Source: Cytophagia bacterium
Lineage (GTDB): Bacteria; Bacteroidota; Bacteroidia; Cytophagales; Cyclobacteriaceae
Length of the DNA: 10,401 bases
Assembly (NCBI GenBank): GCA_013373005.1
Contig: JABXIP010000446.1
Coordinates: 1 to 10,401, forward strand
Direction of reading: 5' to 3'
The notes beneath the pieces were generated by a model that had not been told where the DNA came from, made no database searches, and worked only from the letters and a program-made list of their open reading frames with translations. Shown one piece after another: positions 1 through 5,610 of this stretch; position 1 is the stretch's first letter; each line of letters starts with the position of its first letter. Both the position numbers and the translations under genes were made by a program.

Positions 1-1
1 G

Positions 2-805
2 GAAGACCTTCGAAAACTTTCTCATGACGCTGCAGAAGGCAGACGAACGGGAACTAAAGGATCAGAAGCCGCCAGAAGGTTCATCATCAAGCAATTTGAG
101 GACATGAAGGCCAAGAGCCTTCAAAAAGATTACAGGCACCCTTTCAGTTTTGTTACTTCCAGAGGAGATTCAATTAGTGGAGAAAACGTTGTGGCTTACA
201 TTAAAGGAGAAGAAGAGACCGCCTTTGTAGTTACTGCTCATTATGATCACTTAGGAGTGAGAGACAGTGTAGTTTATAATGGAGCAGATGACAATGCCTC
301 TGGAGTGGCTGCACTCATTGCTTTGGCTGAGTATTTCAAGGCCAATAAACCAAGACATACATTGATTTTTGCAGCATTAGATGCCGAAGAAATGGGCTTG
401 CAAGGAGCTAAGGCCTTTTTGGAGGATGAGAGCATTCCTCAAGAGCTTATTAAGCTGAACATTAATATGGATATGATCAGCATGAACGACAAAAACGAGC
501 TTTATGTAGCCGGAACCTCACATAACGCTTTTCTTAAACCAATAGTCGAGGAGGTCAATGTACTCCCTCTTCAGCTGAAATTTGGACACGATACTGCTGA
601 TCTTGGTAATGATGACTGGACAAATTCATCAGACCATGGCCCGTTCCATAAAAAAGGCATCCCATTCTTGTATTTCGGGGTTGAAGATCACGAAAACTAT
701 CACAAACCCACTGACGATTTCGAAAACGTAAATAAGGAATTTTATATCAAGGCTGTTCATGCAATTCTCGACTGCATTATAGCCTTGGATATATCACTGA
801 ATTAA
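2..805 (+). CDS. M28 family zinc aminopeptidase, 5' end outside the window
   Basis: The open frame runs from the left edge to TAA at 803-805, giving 267 visible residues. An ATG at 104 exists, but the codons before it read as typical M28 sequence (LRKLSHDAAEGRRTGTKGSE), so the gene begins upstream and 104 is not the start. The two-zinc M28 ligands are visible in order: His in TAHYDHLG, Asp in NGADDNASG, the Glu pair in ALDAEEMGLQG, Asp in NMDMIS and a late His in ENYHKPTDDF. The family hydrolyses N-terminal residues from peptides and is usually exported in Bacteroidota. The signal peptide, if present, would lie outside the window. The catalytic part looks intact. The next gene follows after 10 nt, so the two are probably co-transcribed. 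Exact substrate is unknown. Confidence 0.93.
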   Translation, partial: EDLRKLSHDAAEGRRTGTKGSEAARRFIIKQFEDMKAKSLQKDYRHPFSFVTSRGDSISGENVVAYIKGEEETAFVVTAHYDHLGVRDSVVYNGADDNASGVAALIALAEYFKANKPRHTLIFAALDAEEMGLQGAKAFLEDESIPQELIKLNINMDMISMNDKNELYVAGTSHNAFLKPIVEEVNVLPLQLKFGHDTADLGNDDWTNSSDHGPFHKKGIPFLYFGVEDHENYHKPTDDFENVNKEFYIKAVHAILDCIIALDISLN

Positions 806-815
806 ACTCAAGCAC

Positions 816-2291
816 ATGATTAAAACCTTAATCAGCCATTCATTTAAACAGCAATACCGGTCTTCTGTATGGGCCAAAAACCTTGTTGCCAATATATTTC
901 TAGGTTTTGCCGGTTTGGTTTTGTCCATTTACATGCTGGTCTTAGGCATATTTCTCTCTGAAATAATTGATGCTCTGGCTCCTGACAGCAACCCCATAGA
1001 CTTACTGAATGGGCTGATTATTTATTACTTCGCCTTTGAGTTTTTCATCCGCTTCTTCCTTCAAAATGTGCCGGTGCTAGCAATTGAGCCTTATCTGCAT
1101 CTGCCAATGCCCAAGAAGAAGATTGTGCATTTTATGCTGAGGAAAAGTCATATCAGTGTTTTCAACCTGATTTCCATTTTACTTTTCACGCCTTTTGCCT
1201 TTAGAGAGATTCTACCTGAATACGGTATAATTTCGGCCTTGGGTTGGTTAGGAATGATCATTGGTCTGGCCTTTACCATTCACTTTCTCACTATTCTATT
1301 CAAGAAAAAACTTAACGAGAAGCCTAATCTTTTGCTGGTTATTGCCGGGTTATTCCTAGCTATAGGCGCACTAGATTATTATGGCTTTGTGTCTCTTTCC
1401 ACGGTATCGTCAGATTTATTTTCAGCAATTATTCATCAACCGGCATTTGCTGCAATTCCGTTTGTATTGTGGTGGGCAAGCTATAGAGCCAATTACAGCT
1501 TCCTGGTAAACAACACATACCCTGAAGAAATCTCCACCAAAAAGAAACAGTCCAAGATTACAGGTGACTTCGCTTTCCTGAAAAGATTTGGAAGAATTGG
1601 CGAAATGATAGCCTTGGAGCTAAAGCTGATCATTCGGCACAAAAGACCTAGAAGTGCATTAATGATAGCCGGTTTTCTGCTGTTTTATGGCCTCATTTTC
1701 TACCCTGAGAAACAGTATCAGGAAATGAATTGGATCTTTCTCTTTGTTGGCATTTTCATCACAGGAATTTTCTTTCTGCAATACGGGCAGTTTCTATTGA
1801 GCTGGGAAAGCGGGTATTTCGATTTTGTGCTAACAAGAAAGGTTCGGTTCAAACAATACTTTGAATCGAAGTACTACCTATTTGTTGCTACATCTACCAT
1901 AGCCTTTGTACTCTCATTGGCCTACGGCTATTTTGGTTTGCAGATTATATTAATCAATCTGGCAGCCTTTCTTTTCAACATTGGGGTGAATGTGTTTTTG
2001 GTAATGCGCATTGCCCTTTTCAACCCTAAAAAGATAGACCTCAATAAGAGGGCTGCATTCAACTATGAAGGAGTAGGTGCGGCACAGTTTTTAATAGCAC
2101 TACCTGTACTTTTTCTTCCCTATGTAATCTATGCCCCTTTTCTGATCATGGGTGTTGGCGAGTACGGACTTCTGGCCTTGGGAATTGTTGGCCTTACAGG
2201 CTTTTTACTTCGGGACAAATGGCTCGATTTCATTACCAATTACTTTATTAAAAACAGACATAAGATAGCAGCGGGCTTTAGAGCTCAATAA
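816..2291 (+). CDS. Multi-pass ABC transporter permease, DUF5687-like
   Basis: This 491-residue protein is strongly hydrophobic, with about 12 candidate membrane segments. One cluster lies at roughly residues 25-225 and a second at roughly 279-470. They are separated by a basic cytoplasmic stretch near 235-278 (KKKQSK, IRHKRPR). Length, composition and the ATPase directly downstream match the Bacteroidota permease family I recall as DUF5687, a relative of ABC-2 exporters. It lacks a signal peptide and catalytic motifs. It sits 10 nt after the peptidase and 10 nt before the ATPase, so it most likely forms the membrane channel of a two-gene exporter. The substrate cannot be read from sequence. 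The assignment as an ABC permease is firm from context; the family name is from memory. Confidence 0.82.
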   Translation: MIKTLISHSFKQQYRSSVWAKNLVANIFLGFAGLVLSIYMLVLGIFLSEIIDALAPDSNPIDLLNGLIIYYFAFEFFIRFFLQNVPVLAIEPYLHLPMPKKKIVHFMLRKSHISVFNLISILLFTPFAFREILPEYGIISALGWLGMIIGLAFTIHFLTILFKKKLNEKPNLLLVIAGLFLAIGALDYYGFVSLSTVSSDLFSAIIHQPAFAAIPFVLWWASYRANYSFLVNNTYPEEISTKKKQSKITGDFAFLKRFGRIGEMIALELKLIIRHKRPRSALMIAGFLLFYGLIFYPEKQYQEMNWIFLFVGIFITGIFFLQYGQFLLSWESGYFDFVLTRKVRFKQYFESKYYLFVATSTIAFVLSLAYGYFGLQIILINLAAFLFNIGVNVFLVMRIALFNPKKIDLNKRAAFNYEGVGAAQFLIALPVLFLPYVIYAPFLIMGVGEYGLLALGIVGLTGFLLRDKWLDFITNYFIKNRHKIAAGFRAQ

Positions 2292-2301
2292 ATTTTGAAA
2301 T

Positions 2302-3000
2302 ATGATTGACGTTAAAGGACTTATAAAGCAATACAAAGGAGTTACCGTTGTGAACATTCCTGAAATCTCTATTGGTAAAGGAGAAAGCTTTGGGCTAGTA
2401 GGAAACAATGGAGCGGGTAAAACAACCTTCTTCAGAATGATACTCGATCTGGTTAGACCTACCGAGGGAGAAGTGCTTTCGAAAGGAATTGATGTTCGAA
2501 AAACCGAAGACTGGAAATATTATACAGGCTCATTTTTAGATGAATCATTTCTGGTTGACTATCTCACTCCAGATGAGTACTTCGAGTTTGTAGCCAGCCT
2601 CCACGATTATTCCTCTGGCGATTTGAAAGAATTCCTGGGCCAGTTCGAGGCCTTATTCAATGATGAAATTGTTGGGAAGAATAAGTACATCAGAGACTTG
2701 TCTAAGGGTAACCAGAAGAAAGTAGGTATTGCAGCAGCTCTAATGGGAAGGCCTGAAATTATTCTATTGGACGAACCTTTTGCCAATTTGGACCCAACCA
2801 CTCAGATTCGCTTGAAAAACTTGTTGAAAGACTGGAAAGATAATCAGCAGCTTACTATGCTTATCTCTAGCCACGATTTAAATCATGTGACAGAGGTTTG
2901 TGAAAGAATTGTTCTGCTGGAAAAAGGTGAACTGAAACAAGACATTAAAACCAGTAGCTCTACCCTGAAAGACCTGGAAGAGTACTTTGCAGCATATTAA
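2302..3000 (+). CDS. ABC transporter ATP-binding protein, exporter type
   Basis: This is a complete 232-residue nucleotide-binding domain. Walker A is GNNGAGKT at residues 34-41, the ABC signature is LSKGNQ at 133-138, Walker B is IILLDE at 153-158, the D-loop is NLDP at about 162-165, and the switch His is H191 in SSHDL. The usual Q-loop glutamine is replaced by an acidic stretch (FLDES, residues 79-83), a variation often seen in ABC-2 type exporters. The protein should dimerise on the cytoplasmic face of the permease encoded 10 nt upstream and power transport by ATP hydrolysis. It is the last gene of the operon; a palindromic repeat follows the stop codon. Confidence 0.95.
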   Translation: MIDVKGLIKQYKGVTVVNIPEISIGKGESFGLVGNNGAGKTTFFRMILDLVRPTEGEVLSKGIDVRKTEDWKYYTGSFLDESFLVDYLTPDEYFEFVASLHDYSSGDLKEFLGQFEALFNDEIVGKNKYIRDLSKGNQKKVGIAAALMGRPEIILLDEPFANLDPTTQIRLKNLLKDWKDNQQLTMLISSHDLNHVTEVCERIVLLEKGELKQDIKTSSSTLKDLEEYFAAY

Positions 3001-3011
3001 AACCTATAAAG

Positions 3012-3126
3012 TTTCAACCCCTCTGTATCTCCCCTAAGAGGGGAGAAATTGAATTTCTATTGCAAATAAAACTCCACATCGGGAACGTCAATTCCCCTCC
3101 ATTAGAAGGAAGGGCTAGGGGTGGTT
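3012..3126. repeat. Compound CCCCT/AGGGG palindromic repeat
   Basis: The stretch has two hairpin arms around an AT-rich centre. Arm 1 contains a perfect CTCCCCT / AGGGGAG stem (3029-3035 with 3039-3045, loop AAG). Arm 2 contains CCCCTCC / GGAAGGG (about 3094-3100 with 3108-3114, one mismatch). The arms are also inverted relative to each other: AATTGA at 3047-3052 mirrors TCAATT at 3088-3093, each next to a CCCC/GGGG run, and the outer edges read AACCCCT and AGGGGTGGTT. Similar CCCCT-rich palindromes are scattered between genes in many Bacteroidota. No T-tract follows arm 1 on either strand, so it is not a canonical terminator. The right edge overlaps the amidohydrolase stop codon. Confidence 0.7.
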
Positions 3127-4365
3127 CTTATAAATTTTTCCATCCTTCATCACCAGCTTCACTTTTCTTAAGTTGCTGATGCTGCTCAATGGGTCCCCTT
3201 CAACAGCGATGATGTCTGCCAGAAATCCTTCCTTCAGCTGGCCCAAATCATCGAGACGAAATGTCTCGGCATTGCCAGAAGTTGCAGAGATTAATGCCAA
3301 TTCCACGGGCATTCCATATTCTACCATTAGCTCCAGCTCTCGAACGTTTTCACCATGTGGGAAAACACCAACGTCTCCTCCGAACACTATTTTCACTCCT
3401 GCTTGCAGAGCTAATTCAAAAGATCTTCGTTTGGCTCTGATTCTACCTGGCTCAGGGTCTACACCTTTATTCCACCCAGAATATTGAGTAATAGCGTCTC
3501 CTGCAGCTATAGTTGGGCAGAGAGCCACGCCCTTTTCTGCCATCAGCTTAAAGACCTCCAAAGTGCCACCGTCACCATGCTCGATGGTCTTAATCCCAGC
3601 TTCAATAGCTCGCTTCATCGCCTCTGCCGATGAAGCATGAGCCACCACTTCTCTGCCACTGCTTTCTGCTATTTCTACAATAGTCTTCAATTCCGCCACT
3701 GTGAAAGTGGGCTGCGCAGTTCCCTCGGGCCCCCATCGGTAATCGGCATATACCTTAATCAGATCAGCACCGTTTCCAATTTGATCTCTTGTAACACGAA
3801 TCAAATCATCATATCCATCGGCCTCCTCAGCACCAAGTGGAACATTAACTCCTTCATGAAAGCCTTTTGGGCCGTAGCTACCTGTGGCCACAATAGCCTT
3901 TCCGGCCACTATCAATCGAGGTCCCGGAATCACTCCTTTCTGCACTGCTATTTTTAATCCTACATCGGCATAGCCAGCACCTTCAGAACCTAAATCGCGC
4001 ATAGTGGTAACACCGGCCATCAAAGACGCTTTCAGGTGGTTTACTGCTCGTGCGGAACGCTCTGCCACCGACTCTTTCAGCACCTGATCGTTCCAGGAGG
4101 TTTCGTTGTAAGGATGTAGAAGAATATGTGAATGACCCTCAATCAAACCGGGCATCAAAGTCATGCCTTTTAGTTCAATGGTGCTATCTGCGTCTATTGA
4201 TTTATTGGGACCAGCGTAAGAAATTCCATTTCCTTTTACGCCAACAACCCAATTTTCATGTATCTCCTTGCCGTCAAAAACACGGTCGGGTATTAAAAGG
4301 TAGTCCACTTGTGCGTGTGCTATTGCAGTAAAGCAAAGCGCGAGTATTGTCAACTTAAGCTTCAT
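3115..4365 (-). CDS. Secreted imidazolonepropionase-like amidohydrolase
   Basis: This 416-residue protein has an N-terminal signal peptide (cleavage likely after AHA, residue 18), so it should act in the periplasm. It follows the amidohydrolase superfamily plan: a small beta domain, then the metal-binding HxH (H78, H80 in GHSH), a likely carboxylated lysine K204 in DLIKVYADY, H243 in VVAHAS, H263 in IEHGD and the catalytic D331 in FGGDVG. This pattern belongs to the HutI/prolidase-like COG1228 group, which includes dipeptidases and cyclic amide hydrolases; the substrate is not determined. All ligands are present. The last residues NHP and the TAG stop lie in a palindromic repeat. It is on the same strand as the RAYT and VOC genes, with a REP-like hairpin 35 nt upstream of its ATG. 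Confidence 0.92.
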   Translation of the reverse strand: MKLKLTILALCFTAIAHAQVDYLLIPDRVFDGKEIHENWVVGVKGNGISYAGPNKSIDADSTIELKGMTLMPGLIEGHSHILLHPYNETSWNDQVLKESVAERSARAVNHLKASLMAGVTTMRDLGSEGAGYADVGLKIAVQKGVIPGPRLIVAGKAIVATGSYGPKGFHEGVNVPLGAEEADGYDDLIRVTRDQIGNGADLIKVYADYRWGPEGTAQPTFTVAELKTIVEIAESSGREVVAHASSAEAMKRAIEAGIKTIEHGDGGTLEVFKLMAEKGVALCPTIAAGDAITQYSGWNKGVDPEPGRIRAKRRSFELALQAGVKIVFGGDVGVFPHGENVRELELMVEYGMPVELALISATSGNAETFRLDDLGQLKEGFLADIIAVEGDPLSSISNLRKVKLVMKDGKIYKNHP

Positions 4366-4372
4366 GTTTAAA

Positions 4373-4400
4373 TCTAATCATTAAATCAGAATTCATTAGA
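4373..4400. repeat. Short inverted repeat before the amidohydrolase start
   Basis: TCTAAT at 4373-4378 is mirrored exactly by ATTAGA at 4395-4400, with a 16-nt AT-rich spacer. It ends 7 nt upstream of the amidohydrolase ATG on the minus strand and touches the outer edge of the REP-like hairpin. It could be an operator or part of the leader. In DNA this AT-rich, a 6-bp match may be chance. Confidence 0.25.
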
Positions 4401-4430
4401 TCAAGGTTTCACTTCAAGTGAAGCCTTGAT
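4400..4430 (+). repeat. REP-like hairpin, 3' flank of the RAYT gene
   Basis: The arms are ATCAAGGTTTCAC (4400-4412) and GTGAAGCCTTGAT (4418-4430) around a TTCAA loop. Twelve of 13 positions pair; the exception is T4407 opposite G4423. It lies 6 nt beyond the RAYT stop codon. Placed in the orientation that keeps T on the left, it matches the hairpin at 5001-5031 in 11 of 13 positions of each arm, on the opposite strand. No T-tract makes it an obvious terminator, although it may stabilise or end transcripts. Confidence 0.85.
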
Positions 4431-4436
4431 TGGAGA

Positions 4437-4982
4437 TTAAATTTTACCATGATATTCATCCCAGTAAGGTAAGTATTGAAATATCTCTGTCTTGTAGTTA
4501 TCAAAGTCAATATCCACAAAGTTTTGAACCACTTTATGATCTACCAAAAAATCTTCAGATATACCGCAATAGTATGGAAATGATGAAAAAGGCCATTCAA
4601 TCAAATCATCTACAAGTTTGGCTCTTAAAGGATTTAGATGAATATAGTTGAAGCAAACTAACGGCTCATTTACTTCTTTGGCCTTTGTTCCAGATTGAAA
4701 AAGAGAGCCGGACTGACCCTCTTGAATATTTATTGCTCTAGTATATGTTCTCAAAAGAACCCCTATTTCTTCATTCAATCTTTGGTCAAAGCTATTATGA
4801 GTATAAACCAACAAATGAAAGTGGTTGGGCATTAGGCAATAGGCCATCACATTCGCATAAGGACAAATGTGTTTTTGAATCTTGCTGAGAAAGTACTGGT
4901 AGTTTCTTTGTTGGTAGAAAATCGGGATTCTCCTATTACCTCTATTGTAAATATGGTAAAGCCTATTTGGATTGAATTGCAT
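4437..4982 (-). CDS. REP-associated tyrosine transposase (RAYT), Y1/HUH family
   Basis: This 181-residue protein carries the Y1 transposase fold signatures in order: YHIYNRGN at residues 9-16, the metal-binding HUH motif as H54-F55-H56 in MPNHFHLLV, a helix with LLRTYTRAIN (77-86), then YIHLNPLRA (113-121) and WPFSSF (130-135). The YIxxNPxR and WPFS motifs also occur in the E. coli REP transposase, which marks this as a RAYT rather than classical IS200; Y113 is then the likely nucleophile. RAYTs nick single-stranded REP hairpins and are thought to spread them through a genome. Length is normal and no frameshift is seen. Hairpins lie 18 nt upstream of the ATG and 6 nt past the stop. There is no Shine-Dalgarno sequence. 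Classical IS200/IS605 is the alternative but is less likely. Confidence 0.92.
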   Translation of the reverse strand: MQFNPNRLYHIYNRGNRRIPIFYQQRNYQYFLSKIQKHICPYANVMAYCLMPNHFHLLVYTHNSFDQRLNEEIGVLLRTYTRAINIQEGQSGSLFQSGTKAKEVNEPLVCFNYIHLNPLRAKLVDDLIEWPFSSFPYYCGISEDFLVDHKVVQNFVDIDFDNYKTEIFQYLPYWDEYHGKI

Positions 4983-5000
4983 GTGTGTATTATTTAAGGA

Positions 5001-5031
5001 TTCAGGGCTTCACCTGGAGTGAAACCCTGAA
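5001..5031 (-). repeat. REP-like hairpin, 5' flank of the RAYT gene
   Basis: On the plus strand the arms are TTCAGGGCTTCAC (5001-5013) and GTGAAACCCTGAA (5019-5031) around CTGGA. The only unpaired position is C5008 with A5024, which on the minus strand is the same T.G position found in the 4400-4430 hairpin. It sits between the VOC stop codon and the RAYT start codon, so it may also act on the transcript leaving the VOC gene. Confidence 0.85.
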
Positions 5032-5034
5032 AAA

Positions 5035-5451
5035 TCATGTCGCGAAAATCTGCGAAGTGTCCTTGAACGACTTAAACTCTAGGGCATTTCCACTCGGGTC
5101 GAGGAAGAACATAGTGGCTTGTTCACCAACTTCACCCTTGAATCGGATATATGGTTCTATAACGAACTCGATGCCGTACTCGGTCAGCTTATCGGCTAAT
5201 TCATGCCATTGATTCCACTCCAAAATAGCTCCAAAGTGGCGAACAGGCACATTCTTACCATCTACTTCATTGGTATTGGCTTGAGCCAATTCTCCAGGTT
5301 TTACATGAGCACTCAGCTGATGTCCGAAGAAATTAAAGTCGATCCACTTGTCAGTTGATCTTCCGATTTCGCATCCGAGTAAGTCTCCAAAAAACGTTCT
5401 AGTAGATTCAATATCCTTAACAGGAAAAGCTAAATGAAAAGGAGTATCCAT
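5035..5451 (-). CDS. VOC superfamily protein, predicted dioxygenase-like (COG3565 type)
   Basis: This 138-residue single-domain protein has the paired beta-alpha-beta-beta-beta modules of the vicinal oxygen chelate fold: FHLAFPVKD opens the first (residues 5-13) and VRHFGAILE the second (71-79). It closes with MFFLDPSGNALEFKSF (114-129). A 2-His-1-Glu metal site is plausible from H6, H72 and E125. The overall pattern, including DFNFFGHQ and RFKGEVGEQATMFFLDPSGN, strongly resembles the small family annotated as predicted extradiol-dioxygenase-like proteins. The real reaction is not known, and a glyoxalase or resistance role cannot be excluded. It starts at the ATG at 5449-5451 and faces the kinase gene divergently across 159 nt. 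The protein is complete; the REP-like hairpin begins 3 nt past its stop. Confidence 0.88.
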   Translation of the reverse strand: MDTPFHLAFPVKDIESTRTFFGDLLGCEIGRSTDKWIDFNFFGHQLSAHVKPGELAQANTNEVDGKNVPVRHFGAILEWNQWHELADKLTEYGIEFVIEPYIRFKGEVGEQATMFFLDPSGNALEFKSFKDTSQIFAT

Positions 5452-5610
5452 TATTTGGTTAATTAGGTAATTGGTTATTCGTTGATTGGGGTGAATTTAT
5501 GTAATAATCTTCATCCTATTCTAATTGTTACAAATTCGTCACTTTTAGGAGATGGTTGGTCACTATTTGTGGAATGAAGAATGATCAATGGTTAATGTTG
5601 AAATAAAAAG
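5452..5610. promoter_or_regulatory. Divergent intergenic region with TTGGTTA direct repeats
   Basis: These 159 nt must hold the promoters of both the VOC gene (minus) and the kinase-regulator pair (plus). TTGGTTA occurs twice in direct orientation, at 5455-5461 and 5471-5477, exactly 16 nt apart, directly ahead of the VOC start. A related GGTTAATG lies at 5590-5597. TTGT/ACAA at 5525-5533 forms a short palindrome. I could not find a clean Bacteroidota -7 element on either strand. LytTR regulators bind spaced direct repeats, so the pair is a possible site for the regulator encoded nearby, but this is a guess. Confidence 0.35.

Larger units (their letters stand above)
4400..5031 (-). mobile_element. 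RAYT/REP cassette: transposase gene between two inverted hairpins
   Basis: The 632-bp unit consists of hairpin, Y1 transposase gene and hairpin. The right hairpin stops 3 nt before the VOC stop codon. The left one ends 34 nt before the amidohydrolase ATG. Neither neighbour is interrupted, as expected for RAYT loci, which sit between genes as single-copy units rather than hop like insertion sequences. No target duplication is expected for this enzyme class, so I did not use one. The boundaries are set by the hairpins only; the true element could be slightly longer. Confidence 0.8.

Noticed and set aside
104..106. ATG at 104 as the start of the M28 peptidase
   Set aside because: The frame is open to the window edge and the upstream codons encode conserved M28 sequence.
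2205..2408. Minus-strand open frame across the permease/ATPase junction
   Set aside because: It overlaps two strong genes on the opposite strand and shows no recognisable features.
3029..3045. Rho-independent terminator after the ABC ATPase
   Set aside because: The stem is good but no T-tract follows on either strand; it fits the repeat family instead.
3173..4331. Three plus-strand open frames opposite the amidohydrolase
   Set aside because: They lie entirely within a well-supported minus-strand gene, have no family resemblance and unbalanced composition; they are antisense shadows.
4400..5031. Classical IS200/IS605 insertion sequence
   Set aside because: The hairpins resemble subterminal IS200 structures, but the protein's YIHLNP and WPFSSF motifs and the inverted hairpin pair fit a RAYT cassette better. 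Whole-genome copy number of the gene would settle it.
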